64,000 bases of DNA. Origin: Duganella sp. sic0402 (lineage in GTDB: Bacteria; Pseudomonadota; Gammaproteobacteria; Burkholderiales; Burkholderiaceae_D). Position 1 is the first letter of the stretch. The number at the start of each line of letters is the position of its first letter. A program made the translations under genes and the position numbers. The notes under the pieces are model-generated. The model was not told the origin of the DNA, searched no databases, and saw nothing but the letters and a program-made list of their open reading frames with translations. This document shows, piece by piece, positions 23,746-33,713 of this stretch. The DNA lies in the NCBI RefSeq assembly GCF_019219065.1, contig NZ_JAHUWK010000001.1:682001-746000 (forward strand). Reading direction: 5' to 3'.

Positions 23746-24774
23746 ATGAGAACGTACGCAAAGGATCAAAGGGAAACCACAACGGATCCGAATTTCCTGC
23801 AGACCGTTGCCAAACATGCTGCGCAATTGCATGGCGAATCGCCCAGTATCGCGGTGGACACGAGCGCCAAGTCGTCTGCACTGCAACGCCATCAGCGCAT
23901 TGCGAACAACTCACCACATGCTGCGCAGCTAAGGCAACAGATGGAAATGATGGCTGGTGCCTTCCGCTCTACGGCATCTGCGCCGGTTCAGGTGCGGGAG
24001 AATTCGGCTCCCCCATCCGCGCTGCAGTTAAAGGGAAAACACAAACAACAAAAGGGAAAACACAAACAACACGTCGATGCAATCGACACAAGTGAACATG
24101 AAGGCCACCAAGGGAATATCCAGCGCAAGATGGTTGAAGTTTGCAAGGCACTGCTTGGTGACGCTGACGAATTGAAAGACTGGTTTAAAAACGTCGTCAC
24201 CAATGGCTTATGCGGTGGATGGGCTGCGTTGCACCGGGCAGCCCCTGACTTATTGTTGGATGTATGGAGAACCCTTGAAGGCTGGAATGAGAGTGATGGA
24301 GTTGACGCCTTGACGGAAGAGGATCAAAAGAAAATTGTCACGGTAGTCACGACAGCTTACGACACGATGAATGCGCTTGAGCCAGAAGCAGAATACGGCG
24401 AATCTCCCGAACAAGTGCGCGAGTTGGGCGAGGCAGTTGTCCCTAAGCACACGAGCAAAGTGTCTAGCTTCACCTTGAGCATACCCGAGGCTGCCGGTGG
24501 CGGGCGACTGCTGTTAAATAAGATGCTTGACGAGCCCAAGGCAAAAAAAGCGGGGAATATCTGCACATTTCACATCGAAACCCAACGACACCACATGAGT
24601 ATGCGAACGCGTGCTGTAAACGGCGAGGTCAGGATACTCGATATGGTCGAATCCGAGCGCCGTGGTGTCGTCATATTTCCAACCACGGCTGAGGCCATCG
24701 GGGTGCTTGATTCTGGCCTGTATCTGGCCCTCTCCAACTTCAAGGTCGAAGTCGAAGTGTTCCTCGATATGTGA
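23746..24774 (+). CDS. candidate eCIS cargo with shared leader and cysteine-protease-like body
   Basis: A 342-residue protein from the ATG at 23746 (GGAGA 7 bases upstream; an ATG at 23725 has no ribosome site). Residues about 45-71 (LQRHQRIANNSPHAAQLRQ, then MMAG) match the leader motif of the DUF4157 protein upstream, but DUF4157 itself is missing. A Lys/Gln-rich repeat (GKHKQQKGKHKQH) follows. The body has Cys156 in 'NGLCGGWAALH', His282-283 in 'RHHMSMRTRAVNGE' and Asp299 in 'RILDM', the order and spacing of a papain-like or YopT-like catalytic triad. I do not recognise a named family. Base composition is clearly lower in GC than that of neighbours, which suggests acquisition. Confidence 0.75.
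   Translation: MRTYAKDQRETTTDPNFLQTVAKHAAQLHGESPSIAVDTSAKSSALQRHQRIANNSPHAAQLRQQMEMMAGAFRSTASAPVQVRENSAPPSALQLKGKHKQQKGKHKQHVDAIDTSEHEGHQGNIQRKMVEVCKALLGDADELKDWFKNVVTNGLCGGWAALHRAAPDLLLDVWRTLEGWNESDGVDALTEEDQKKIVTVVTTAYDTMNALEPEAEYGESPEQVRELGEAVVPKHTSKVSSFTLSIPEAAGGGRLLLNKMLDEPKAKKAGNICTFHIETQRHHMSMRTRAVNGEVRILDMVESERRGVVIFPTTAEAIGVLDSGLYLALSNFKVEVEVFLDM
24030..24070. repeat. tandem 20-bp repeat, period 21, inside cargo gene
   Basis: AAAGGGAAAACACAAACAAC occurs at 24030-24049 and again, identical, at 24051-24070. In frame it encodes the doubled 'KGKHKQ' in the linker between leader and body. It looks like a recent slippage duplication in a flexible linker. Confidence 0.9.
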
Positions 24775-24786
24775 TAGTGTTTGAGG

Positions 24787-25461
24787 TTAAAACTGAGTTG
24801 CACGAAGTGTCTGCGTCAAGCTGCTCAGCAGCTTGACAGCGCCGTCAATATCGAGTTCCTCAAACTGGTCGATGATGGCTGTAGCGCTAGCGGCCAGTGG
24901 TCCGCTCTGCAACGCACCGGCTAGCTGTTCCAGAAGCGGGATGGCGGCATAATCGCCGTTTTCCAGCAAAGGTGCAATGCGCAACGCCAGCGCCAACGCC
25001 GCATCACGCCGCGGCGCACTTGACGCAGCAGTGTGTGCTGAGCCACCCGATCGCGAAACGACAAAACGCGACAACCCGTCGAGCACCTGCACCATGTCGT
25101 TCACAAAGGCTGCCATCAGCGCCGAAACCGCCTTTTCGTCGGCGGCGTATGCCGCTGTCTCAAGCGCGGCTGCAGAGACGGACAGGCCGCGAGCGCACAA
25201 GTAAGACGCGGCGCCTTTCAGCGTATGCGCAATGCGCCCCACTTCGGCATAGTCACCGGCCAGATGGCAAACCGCAATAGTTCGCGGCACTGCTGTATAT
25301 TCGCGCAGGAAGGCCTGCGCCGCGCGTAGCAGCAGCGCGTGGTTGCTGCCCAGGGTGTGGTAAGCACCGGCAAGGTCTACGCCTGCCAGTTCGGGAAGTT
25401 CCGGCAAGACAGCGCCCTCCTCTGCTGCAGCTGCAGCGTCAATGGTCTTGGAGAGATTCAT
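24787..25461 (-). CDS. Hpt-domain phosphotransfer protein
   Basis: A 224-residue protein with a histidine phosphotransfer domain at about residues 30-135. The phosphorylatable His lies in 'IAHTLKGAASYL', the standard Hpt motif. The C-terminal part (about 150-224) is helical, Ala/Leu-rich and lacks a second motif; its 'ALALRIAPLLENGDYAAIPLLEQL' segment resembles the regulatory tail seen after Hpt domains in large hybrid kinases. The gene follows the giant hybrid kinase by 43 bases on the same strand, so it is probably the tail of that phosphorelay, either split off or a separate partner. It converges on the second cargo gene. Confidence 0.85.
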   Translation of the reverse strand: MNLSKTIDAAAAAEEGAVLPELPELAGVDLAGAYHTLGSNHALLLRAAQAFLREYTAVPRTIAVCHLAGDYAEVGRIAHTLKGAASYLCARGLSVSAAALETAAYAADEKAVSALMAAFVNDMVQVLDGLSRFVVSRSGGSAHTAASSAPRRDAALALALRIAPLLENGDYAAIPLLEQLAGALQSGPLAASATAIIDQFEELDIDGAVKLLSSLTQTLRATQF

Positions 25462-25504
25462 GCGCTGGCTCCCGTACCTGAACTGTGACGATGGCGGCGC
25501 GTGA

Positions 25505-28500
25505 TCATGCGTTCAGCACCAATTCTTCAGCCCTGCGCCATAACACACGGTTGCGGCCCTCGCCCTTGGCATCGTAAAGATGCTGGTCCGCCGCCGCCAG
25601 CAGCGCTTCCATCGTTTCGCTCCGCCCAGGTGCAAGTGTTGCGCCACCGACGCTGATGGTAATGGTCGGCGCACACACCGACCCGTCGTGCTGGATCGCC
25701 AGTGCCTCAATTCCCTCGCGAATGCGCTCGCCGATCCGCATCGCTGCCGGTCGAGGCGTATCGGGTAGCACCAGCACAAACTCTTCCCCGCCGTAACGCG
25801 CCCCCAGATCGGCAGGCCGGCGCAAGTTGGCGCTCAAGACCCGGCTCACTTCACGCAGCACCTGGTCTCCCATCGCGTGGCCGTAGTGGTCGTTATATTG
25901 CTTGAAGCAGTCGACGTCGAGTAGCATCAGCGACAGTGTTGCGCCGTTGCGCTGCGCTCGGTCCCATTCGGCAGCGTAGTATTCATCGAAGCGGCGGCGG
26001 TTTGGCAGTTCAGTAAGGCCGTCGATATGTGCCTGTACTTCCAGAAGGTTGCGTTGCCGCGCTAATTGGAGGTGGATCGCTACGCGGGCCTTCACCACGG
26101 CCGGACTGAATGGCTTGGTGATGTAGTCGGACGCACCTATGCTCAGCCCCAGCGCCTCGTCGCTGGTGCTATCAAGACCGGTAATGAAGACCACCGGGAT
26201 ATGCGCGGTGCGCGCCTCGGCCTTCAGGCGGCGCAGGACTTCATGGCCATCCAGCTCTGCCATCATGACGTCAAGCAGTATCAGGGCTGGCTGGTGGCGT
26301 GCTGCCCATTCCACAACGTTGCGGCCGTTCTTCGCCACTGTAATGGTACATAGCGACTGCAACAAGTCGGCCAGCACTTCGCGGTTGATCGCATCGTCGT
26401 CGACAATCAGCACGCGCTGCAGTTCCGCTACCTCACGTTCACTGCCGAGATGCGCTGCTGATGCGGACACAAGCGCGCTTGCAGGCATGTCCATCAGCGC
26501 CCCAACCAGGGGCGCCAACAGCTCCGCCAGCGGCCCGCGCAGTTGACGTGCCTCGTCATCGCGGCCCTCGCGCAGTGCCTTTTCCAGCATGTCGCAGGCA
26601 ACGGCCAGCGGCATTGCGCCGATGTATTCGGCCGATGATTTGAGCGTATGCACAAAGCGGAGTAAGGCGCCGTCGGCCAGCGCGTCTTCGTTGGCGAGCA
26701 TCGTCTGTGCGGCAGCGCCGTATTCGTTTTTAAACCGCTCCAACACCTTGTTGAGTAATGCCGGGTTATGTCCGACACGGCTCAAGGCGCGTTGCCAATC
26801 GACGCCGGCGATGGATGGCAGACTGCTTGCCAGTGCATTGCTTTGAGCATTGATAGGGACTTCGGCAGCAATGGCAGCATGATCGCCAGCCACTACCTGC
26901 GTACGTGGCGTGATCCAGCGCAGCAGCGTATTCATCAACAACACTGGGTCGATAGGCTTGGTTAAATGGTCGTTCATGCCAGCTGCCATGCTGGCGGCAT
27001 GATCGCCGCTCATGGCGTGCGCCGTCATGGCGATGATCGGCAGGCTGTCGTAGTTGGACATCGCGCGGATGGTGCGTGTCGCTGTCAGGCCATCCATGAC
27101 CGGCATCTGTATGTCCATGAGCACCAGATCGTAGTGCATCGTCTGCACCATTTGTACCGCTTGCATACCGTCCAGTGCAACGTCGACGGTGATCGGCGCG
27201 TCGGCCAGGAAGTCCAGCGCCACATCGCAGTTAATGGCGTTGTCCTCGACCAGCAGCACCCGTGCGCCGGCCAGGCTGGAGAGGTCGCGCCCCTCGGCTG
27301 GCCGTACGCGGGCCACGCGCTCACCGCTTTCGGGCGATCTCAAAATATCGATCAGGCTATCATAGAGCAGCGATGGGATCACCGGCTTGATCAAGAAGCC
27401 GTCCAAACCGGCGTCATCGACTTCGTGCAGCACATCTTCGCGGGCATAAGCGCTGACCATCAGAATCGCCGGCGTGGCCGTGATGCGATCGTCGCTACGG
27501 ATCCGGCGTGCGGTTTCAATGCCATCCCAGATCGGCATACGCCAATCCATCAGCACCACGTCGAAGGGCGTGCCAGCCGCGCTTGCTTCAAGCAATAACT
27601 CCATGGCGATCGGGCCGGACTCGGCGCTGCCGACAGCTTCTATGCCGAAGGATTTGAGTATGCTGCATAGCACTTCGCGGGAGGCGGCGCTGTCGTCGAC
27701 CACCAAAACACGGTGATGGCCGAATGACGCTTGCCCACCCTGCGCCAATGCTGGCGCAATGCCGAGGTCCACCGTGAAGCTAAAGCGGCTGCCGACGCCA
27801 GCCTTGCTCTCGACGGCGATCTCTCCCCCCATCAACTCCACGAGCTGGCGTGAAATCGCCAATCCTAAACCGGTGCCGCCATATTTCCGGGTAATTGAGC
27901 TATCGACCTGCGAGAATGACTGGAACAGGCCGGCCAGTTGCAGCTCGGTCATGCCAATACCAGTATCGCTCACGGCAAAGCGCAATGTCGCGCCGGCCTT
28001 GCGCTGTTCGACCAGTTCGACGCTGACCACGATCTCGCCGCGTTCGGTGAATTTAGCGGCGTTACCGGTCAAGTTGAGTAGCACCTGTCCCAGTCGCAAG
28101 GGATCGCCCAGCAGCTGGCGCGGCACATCCGCAGCGATGCTGAAAATGACTTCGACACCTTTTTCTTCGGTCTTATGGGCGATCAGACCGGCAAGATTAC
28201 CGAAGATTTCGTCAAGCTGGAACGGCACGTTTTCCAAGTCCAGCTTGCGCGCCTCTATCTTGGAAAAATCCAGGATATCATTGACGATGCCCAGCAGGTT
28301 TTCAGCCGACCACAGGATTTTGCCCAGGTAGCCGCGCTGCTTGTTGTCGAGCTCAGTGCGCAGCGTCAGCCGGGATAAGCCGATCAAGGCATTCATGGGG
28401 GTGCGGATTTCGTGGCTCATATTGGCCAAGAACTCGCTTTTGGCCAGCGACGCGGAAACCGCTTCGGCGCGTGCGCGCTCGATGAGGTCCAGCGCGCGCG

Positions 28501-31486
28501 CCTTCTGGAAGGCGGATACAAAATGCTCCTTCAAGCCGGTCAGCAATTCCTGGTCGCTTTCGTCGAAAGCCATGCTGTCGTGGCGGTTGCCGAACACCAG
28601 GTAGCCTTCGACGCGCTGATCGACCAAAATCCGCATCGCCAGTTGCGCGCCCTTCTCCGCGCCCTCGCCGTAGCTCAGGAAGATATCCTCGGCAATCGCA
28701 CCGCTGGCCGGCGCGTAGCATAGCGCCGCCTGCTCAGCGTCCAACGCCGGGACATCTACGGCGACACCGTCGCGGCTCCACGCTGCGTGGACGGTAAAGT
28801 CGCCGCTTTCCTTGTCGCGCACCAGCGCGAAAGCCGTTTCGACACCCTCGATGATGGTCCCTTCCCGCAACATGGCTTCAAGCAGTTGGTCAAAGTCGAC
28901 CTGTTCGTTGACCGACCGGACGATCGCGTTGAGTTTTTCCAGGTGCTGCGTACGCGACATGACACGCTCTTCCAGCACTTGCGTGGCATGTTTCAGCTTG
29001 CGTACTCGCCATGAGTACAAGCTCCAGGCCAGCAAGCCGGCCGCCAGTGCGTAGCCCAGCGTCGCCCACCAGGTCTGGTACCAGGCCGGCAGCACCCGCA
29101 CGGGCAGCGTCAGTTCTTGATCGCTCCACTGGCCGATGCGGTTCGAGCCACGCACCTGCAACCGGTATTCGCCAGGCGGCAGGCTGGTGTAGGCGGCAAC
29201 GCGACGCGTGGCGTCCATCTCAACCCAGTCGCGATCATAACCCTCCAGCCGATAACGGTAGCGGTTCTGTGCCGGCGCGGAAAAATCCAATGCGGCAAAT
29301 TCGACTTCGAAACCCTGCACCTCCGGCGGCACCACCAACGGCGCTCCTGCAGCGTGCAAACGCCCTGGCGGGACCGACAACGCTCCCAGGTGAATCGCGC
29401 TCACGGCCACCGGCGGGCGCCAGTTCCAGGTGGCGATCCGGTCAGGGTGGATGGCGCTCAAGCCGCCGGCGCCGCCGAACACAACATCACCGTCTGCCGT
29501 CAGCGCGGCGGCGCCGACGTAATAGGCGCGGATGGCCAGGCCATCGGCACGATTCAGGGTGCGAACACGCAGGCTGTTGACGTCGGCCATGGCGATGCCG
29601 TCAACGGTGCTGATCCAGATGTTGCCCCGCGCGTCCATCAGCAGGCCGCAGGCATTCATATTGCTCAGACCGTCGGCAATGCCGATGCGGCGCCACTGCG
29701 GCTTGCCGGCCGCGTCACGCCCGGTCAGCACGTTGACGCCACCGCCGCTGCGGAGTGCCACCCATAGCCGTCCCTGAAGGTCCAGCGCCAGCCCGGAGAC
29801 AAAGCCGGCCGACAACGCTGCGGGCTGGCCGGTCTCGAAAGGAATCCGTTCGATGGCGCCGCTGACGGTGTCCAGCTGATTCAAGCCATTGCGGGTACCG
29901 ATCCAAAGTTTGCCGCCCGGCGCCAACAGCAGTGACTCGATGCGGTTGTCGGTCAGGCCAACGTCCTTGGTGGCGCCCTGCGTATAGCTTTTCAAGGCGC
30001 CGGTGAGCGGTTGATAGCGCAGCAGTCCATTGGTCGTGCCTAGCCACAGCGTATCGCCGTCGGCCACGATGCGTGAGACGCGCGGATACTTTTCCGGCTG
30101 GGGCAAGGCCACACGCCTGATCTGGCGGCCTTCTGCATCGGCTCGGTAAAGGCCGAGCTGGGTGCCGATCCAGACCTCGCTTTTCGGCCCTGCCCCTTGC
30201 GCCATGGACAAGGTAAGGCGAGCCGGCAGCGCGCTATCGGGTTTGCTGAGATCGGCACGCAGGGCGGCACGGCGCTTGCCGTCGGCGTCAATGATGTCGA
30301 TGCCGCGATCAGCCAGTGCAAGCCATAGGCGATTCTGGCTGTCTGTCATGACAGCGGTGACGTCGGCGTCCGGTTGATCGATGCCGCCATAGGCCGTGTG
30401 AACTGCGCTCGATAGCGGGTCGTAACGGTCCAGGCTGCGCTCGGTGCTGACCCACATCAAGCCGCTGCGGTCGCGCAGCACTGCGGCGGTTCGGTCGTGA
30501 CCGAGGCTGGTCGCGACTTGCGCCTGGTGACGAATGTGGCGTACCGCACCGGTGTCCGGGGCGTATTCGGTGACGCCGCCGCCGTAGCTGCCGATCCACC
30601 ATATGCCGGGACGCAGTTCCTCGATCGACAGCACCATGTTATCGCGCAATTCCGGGGCAGCCGGAATATGCAGCACATTGCCTGTCACCGCCGCAGCTTC
30701 GACGACACCAATGCCGCTCCTGAGCGTGCCAAATATCACGCGGCCGCGGCTATCCTCGCTCAGCGCCAGTATGCTATCCACCCAGGCGCCGCCGTCGGGC
30801 CCTTTGACGGGTACTGCTGAAAGCTTGCCGGTGGCGGCGTTCAGCCGCGACAGCCCAGTGGCTGAGCCGATCCAAAGATTACCGTGGCTGTCGATACGCA
30901 GTGCCCGAATCTGGTTGTCACGCAGGCCGTCCTGAGACTTGGCGGCTGCGCGGTAGTGCGTGATGGCGCCGCTGGCAGGATCAAGATAATCGAGGCCACC
31001 GGCCGTACCGACCCAAACCCCGCCTCGTTTGTCGCCGGCGATCGCCGTCACGGAGTCGTGGCTCAAACCTTGGGCGCCAGATCCGTAGCGGACGAAGCGC
31101 TCCTCCTTCTGGTCGTATAGTGCAAGCCCTGCGAAGGCAGTGCCCACCCAAAGCCGGCCCAGCGGATCGCGGTGGGTGGTTTGCACGAAGTCGCCGGGCA
31201 GTGAACTGGGATTCGTGGCATCGTGCTTGAACACACGCATGCGGTAGCCGTCCCATCGTGCCAGCCCACCCTGCGTACCTAGCCAGATAAAGCCGTCGCC
31301 ATCCTGCGTCATGGACATGACAATGGGATCGGGCAGACCTTGGTCAACGCCCAGGTGTTCGAAATGTGCTGTGGAAAGCTTATCCCAGCGGTCTTCGGCG
31401 ACTTGCTGCGCACTGGCTGGGGCTATCCCTGACACGATCCATGCCATCGTCAGCGTGAGCAGCCAGTGAGCGGTGCGCAGGCTCAT
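25505..31486 (-). CDS. giant hybrid histidine kinase / response regulator / diguanylate cyclase
   Basis: A 1993-residue membrane protein. Order: signal segment (about 6-27); two Reg_prop beta-propellers and a Y_Y_Y domain in the periplasm (about 30-795, first motif '[18 protein letters not shown]'); one TM helix (about 806-826); GAF-like region (about 850-1000); HisKA with '[13 protein letters not shown]' (about 1020); HATPase with '[11 protein letters not shown]' (about 1200); receiver domains at about 1255 (DWRMP) and 1404 (DIQMP); Hpt with '[10 protein letters not shown]' (about 1600); a third receiver at about 1690 (LLDVMM); and GGDEF with an intact GGEEF site and RPAD I-site. It should sense an extracellular, often glycan-type, ligand and pass the signal both to phosphorelay and to c-di-GMP synthesis. 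Confidence 0.95.
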   Translation of the reverse strand: MSLRTAHWLLTLTMAWIVSGIAPASAQQVAEDRWDKLSTAHFEHLGVDQGLPDPIVMSMTQDGDGFIWLGTQGGLARWDGYRMRVFKHDATNPSSLPGDFVQTTHRDPLGRLWVGTAFAGLALYDQKEERFVRYGSGAQGLSHDSVTAIAGDKRGGVWVGTAGGLDYLDPASGAITHYRAAAKSQDGLRDNQIRALRIDSHGNLWIGSATGLSRLNAATGKLSAVPVKGPDGGAWVDSILALSEDSRGRVIFGTLRSGIGVVEAAAVTGNVLHIPAAPELRDNMVLSIEELRPGIWWIGSYGGGVTEYAPDTGAVRHIRHQAQVATSLGHDRTAAVLRDRSGLMWVSTERSLDRYDPLSSAVHTAYGGIDQPDADVTAVMTDSQNRLWLALADRGIDIIDADGKRRAALRADLSKPDSALPARLTLSMAQGAGPKSEVWIGTQLGLYRADAEGRQIRRVALPQPEKYPRVSRIVADGDTLWLGTTNGLLRYQPLTGALKSYTQGATKDVGLTDNRIESLLLAPGGKLWIGTRNGLNQLDTVSGAIERIPFETGQPAALSAGFVSGLALDLQGRLWVALRSGGGVNVLTGRDAAGKPQWRRIGIADGLSNMNACGLLMDARGNIWISTVDGIAMADVNSLRVRTLNRADGLAIRAYYVGAAALTADGDVVFGGAGGLSAIHPDRIATWNWRPPVAVSAIHLGALSVPPGRLHAAGAPLVVPPEVQGFEVEFAALDFSAPAQNRYRYRLEGYDRDWVEMDATRRVAAYTSLPPGEYRLQVRGSNRIGQWSDQELTLPVRVLPAWYQTWWATLGYALAAGLLAWSLYSWRVRKLKHATQVLEERVMSRTQHLEKLNAIVRSVNEQVDFDQLLEAMLREGTIIEGVETAFALVRDKESGDFTVHAAWSRDGVAVDVPALDAEQAALCYAPASGAIAEDIFLSYGEGAEKGAQLAMRILVDQRVEGYLVFGNRHDSMAFDESDQELLTGLKEHFVSAFQKARALDLIERARAEAVSASLAKSEFLANMSHEIRTPMNALIGLSRLTLRTELDNKQRGYLGKILWSAENLLGIVNDILDFSKIEARKLDLENVPFQLDEIFGNLAGLIAHKTEEKGVEVIFSIAADVPRQLLGDPLRLGQVLLNLTGNAAKFTERGEIVVSVELVEQRKAGATLRFAVSDTGIGMTELQLAGLFQSFSQVDSSITRKYGGTGLGLAISRQLVELMGGEIAVESKAGVGSRFSFTVDLGIAPALAQGGQASFGHHRVLVVDDSAASREVLCSILKSFGIEAVGSAESGPIAMELLLEASAAGTPFDVVLMDWRMPIWDGIETARRIRSDDRITATPAILMVSAYAREDVLHEVDDAGLDGFLIKPVIPSLLYDSLIDILRSPESGERVARVRPAEGRDLSSLAGARVLLVEDNAINCDVALDFLADAPITVDVALDGMQAVQMVQTMHYDLVLMDIQMPVMDGLTATRTIRAMSNYDSLPIIAMTAHAMSGDHAASMAAGMNDHLTKPIDPVLLMNTLLRWITPRTQVVAGDHAAIAAEVPINAQSNALASSLPSIAGVDWQRALSRVGHNPALLNKVLERFKNEYGAAAQTMLANEDALADGALLRFVHTLKSSAEYIGAMPLAVACDMLEKALREGRDDEARQLRGPLAELLAPLVGALMDMPASALVSASAAHLGSEREVAELQRVLIVDDDAINREVLADLLQSLCTITVAKNGRNVVEWAARHQPALILLDVMMAELDGHEVLRRLKAEARTAHIPVVFITGLDSTSDEALGLSIGASDYITKPFSPAVVKARVAIHLQLARQRNLLEVQAHIDGLTELPNRRRFDEYYAAEWDRAQRNGATLSLMLLDVDCFKQYNDHYGHAMGDQVLREVSRVLSANLRRPADLGARYGGEEFVLVLPDTPRPAAMRIGERIREGIEALAIQHDGSVCAPTITISVGGATLAPGRSETMEALLAAADQHLYDAKGEGRNRVLWRRAEELVLNA

Positions 31487-31630
31487 GCGAGCACCGGGAT
31501 GATGGGATGGGTGTAGCGAATGACCATTTTGCAGACGTGCAGCCAGTACGGAGGGGAAGTTTTCAGAGGACCGATTCAGAGAACATCCGCAACGGCGATG
31601 GCCGCCGTTGCGTTGACGGTGAGGCGTGCG

Positions 31631-31891
31631 TCAGACGGTGCCTGCCAGGATGAACAGCGCCATGGCAACCGGGCTGCCCAGCTTCTCCTGCAGTGCTTCG
31701 CGGTTGGCTTGTATCACGTCCTTGGAAGGCAAGGTACGTACGTCCGGAATGTCGCCGGCACCAGCAGTAATGCCAATACTTGTCAACGCTGCGGTTGGCT
31801 GTTCCAGCAATTGGGCACGAAAATCATCGTCATTGGCAAGCTTGTTCAGAAGCGTATTAACAGCGTCTTGGGAGTGCGATGGCTGAGTCAT
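31631..31891 (-). CDS. NHLP-type RiPP precursor ('putative modified peptide' family)
   Basis: An 86-residue peptide with the nitrile-hydratase-alpha-like leader: 'LLNKLANDDDFRAQLLEQPTAALTSIGI', then a Thr-Leu-Pro-Ser-Lys block and a helical C-terminus ending 'GSPVAMALFILAGTV'. This is the layout of the NHLP-related family annotated as putative modified peptides. It has no Cys and few Ser/Thr in the C-terminal core, so a lanthipeptide or thiazole product is unlikely. The ATG at 31891 has AAGG 10 bases upstream; an in-frame TTG at 31900 is the alternative. The divergent neighbour is a SagB-like dehydrogenase of the type that accompanies this family. Confidence 0.8.
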   Translation of the reverse strand: MTQPSHSQDAVNTLLNKLANDDDFRAQLLEQPTAALTSIGITAGAGDIPDVRTLPSKDVIQANREALQEKLGSPVAMALFILAGTV

Positions 31892-32007
31892 GTAAAGCAA
31901 CCTTTCGATAGTTAATGGTTATGATTTGTAAGGCAGAAATTATCCTACGTTACAATGGTATTAGCTGCAACATATTTTAAATCAAAGCATTATCAAGGAC
32001 CGACTCC
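31892..32007. promoter_or_regulatory. AT-rich divergent promoter region of the RiPP-like pair
   Basis: This 116-base gap is far richer in A and T than its surroundings and must carry promoters for both divergent genes. A weak rightward -10 (TACAAT, 31951-31956) is visible, with only a poor -35 (TTGTAA, 31926-31931) at a 19-base spacing. Nothing more specific can be supported. Confidence 0.35.
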
Positions 32008-33201
32008 ATGCTACTCAGACGCTGCGCGATTTTATATATGGAACCCCGCGAGGACCTCCACCTCGACCTCAAGGCCCTGTTCGCAGGAACCAGTGCGCTG
32101 GATTCATCGGTTCAATGGGTGGCGCTGGCGCCACACATCGGCCGCGAGCTCAATATCAACGCCGCCGAGATGATGGCATTGGGTAGGATTGGCGCGGCAT
32201 TGTGGGTGGAACGCGCAGACTGCGAACAGCGCCACAGCGAGGAAGTTGTCGCCCGGCTGCTTGAGTTGGGATTACTGATAGCGCATGGCGGCGAACCCGA
32301 CGAACCGGCACAGCTAGCCTCTGCTCGCGACCGCGACACAGCATTACGCGCGCAGCACTGGCATTCGCTGGCAGCCCTGACACACACATTTACGCGCTGG
32401 GAAGATGTTTGCGCGGAAACTGGCACCAGATTCCCGAGCTTCGATCTATTGCAGGCCGAATACGGCCCGCCCCCGCCGACCACGCTGGAGTTCGGAACGG
32501 AGGACCACGATGTCGTGCTGCCGGCACCGGCTGATGGAACACTCGACAAGGTGTTATTGAACCGATATACGTGCCGCAATTTTGACCCGGACGCCAGTTT
32601 GCCGCTTGCGTTGGCGGCGCGGCTGCTGCAGCGCACCTTCGGCGCCCAGGAACAACGTCTGATGTCACCCACGGCGACCGCGCCGGGAGCGCTGGCATTG
32701 AAGAAAACCAGCCCGTCCGGCGGCAGCTTGCATCCTATGGAAGCCTATATACTTGTGCAACGGGTTGATGGCGTGAGCCCTGGGCTATATCACTATCACC
32801 CGGTGCGTCATGTGCTGCAACCTCTGCGTACGCTGGACGCCGAGCAGGCCTACAAACTGGCGTTCGATGCCGTCGCCAACCAGCACTGGTTTGCCAACGC
32901 GCCGATGCTGGTGGTGATGGCCGCGCGCGTGGAGCGCAATTTCTGGAAATACCGCAAGCACGCCAAATCCTACCGCGCGCTGACGCTTGACGCCGGGCAC
33001 TTGTCGCAGACCTTCTACCTGCTTGCTACGGAGGCTGGCGTGTCCGCTTTTATTACCGCCGCGATCAACGAAATCAAGGTCGAACAAGCCCTTGGGCTGG
33101 ACCCGCTGAAGCATGCTGTCATCGCCATCTGCGGCTGCGGCTACGCGGCGGCGGAAACAACGATGGTGGAATTTCGCCAGGGGGACCTGACCGGGTGGTA
33201 G
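32008..33201 (+). CDS. SagB-like putative peptide maturation dehydrogenase
   Basis: A 397-residue protein with a C-terminal nitroreductase/SagB-like flavin domain (about 170-390). Its visible motifs are 'LLNRYTCRNFDPDASLPLALAARLLQRTFG' early in that domain, 'KTSPSGGSLHPMEAYILVQRV' (the FMN-site SGG-LHP phrase) and 'LSQTFYLLATEAGVSAFITAAINE'. The N-terminal ~165 residues resemble the leader-binding extension of the RiPP-associated SagB relatives. AAGGA lies 9 bases before the ATG. It is divergent from the NHLP-type precursor by 116 bases. In other RiPP systems such enzymes oxidise azolines; here no cyclodehydratase is present in the window, so the reaction is unknown. Confidence 0.85.
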   Translation: MLLRRCAILYMEPREDLHLDLKALFAGTSALDSSVQWVALAPHIGRELNINAAEMMALGRIGAALWVERADCEQRHSEEVVARLLELGLLIAHGGEPDEPAQLASARDRDTALRAQHWHSLAALTHTFTRWEDVCAETGTRFPSFDLLQAEYGPPPPTTLEFGTEDHDVVLPAPADGTLDKVLLNRYTCRNFDPDASLPLALAARLLQRTFGAQEQRLMSPTATAPGALALKKTSPSGGSLHPMEAYILVQRVDGVSPGLYHYHPVRHVLQPLRTLDAEQAYKLAFDAVANQHWFANAPMLVVMAARVERNFWKYRKHAKSYRALTLDAGHLSQTFYLLATEAGVSAFITAAINEIKVEQALGLDPLKHAVIAICGCGYAAAETTMVEFRQGDLTGW

Positions 33202-33236
33202 TTGTCCTCACTGGACCTGGTGTTGGCATCTTGGCT

Positions 33237-33542
33237 TTACTGATCGTAGGCTTCCACGGCTGCTGGCAACGCACTAATGACTACCGCGCCAGCAGCCGGC
33301 AATCCGAGCAGCACCGCGCTGATCACCTCCTGCCGCGATGCGCCCAGTGATTTGGCCGAAAGCACATGAAACGGGATGCCTGAGGTATTCCCCAGTGCGG
33401 CAAGCACCGCGATGTACGCCAGTTCTTCGGTTTTCTTATCCAGCGCACTGGCTTTGTCCAACTCTTTTACCGTCTGCATCCACGCCTGTGCTTGCGCTGG
33501 GGCTTCTTGCGTGAACATGGCGTAGGCTTTTGAAATGCCCAT
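33237..33542 (-). CDS. carboxymuconolactone decarboxylase (CMD)/AhpD-like small protein without the CxxC
   Basis: A 101-residue helical protein of the CMD/AhpD-like family: 'ALDKKTEELAYIAVLAALGNTSGIPFHVLSAKSLGASRQEVISAVLLGLP'. In active members a CxxC motif precedes the conserved His; here the matching segment is 'NTSGIPFH', so the His is kept but both Cys are lost. That argues against a peroxidase-type redox role. The ATG at 33542 has AAGGAG 7 bases upstream. It ends 35 bases from the end of the convergent dehydrogenase gene. Confidence 0.8.
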   Translation of the reverse strand: MGISKAYAMFTQEAPAQAQAWMQTVKELDKASALDKKTEELAYIAVLAALGNTSGIPFHVLSAKSLGASRQEVISAVLLGLPAAGAVVISALPAAVEAYDQ

Positions 33543-33687
33543 GGCGATCTCCTTTAATGAATTCCGTAACGATACACGCCAATGCGGCTGGCGCGGCATT
33601 AAGGCCATTTTAGGCATGAGCGCGCAATCATCGCTGCGGGCTTCACGCGAAATATTGGTGGTTTGCTGACGATCAGATACAATTATC

Positions 33688-33699
33688 GTGACGCGTTAC
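33688..33699. promoter_or_regulatory. operator-like palindrome copy 1 (GTGACGCGTTAC)
   Basis: A near-palindrome of the form GTRACGCGTYAC, 14 bases before the ATG of the small AT-hook protein and thus in the position of a repressor site. It is the first of four related copies in 380 bases. Confidence 0.65.
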
Positions 33700-33713
33700 C
33701 TTAAAAGGAAACC

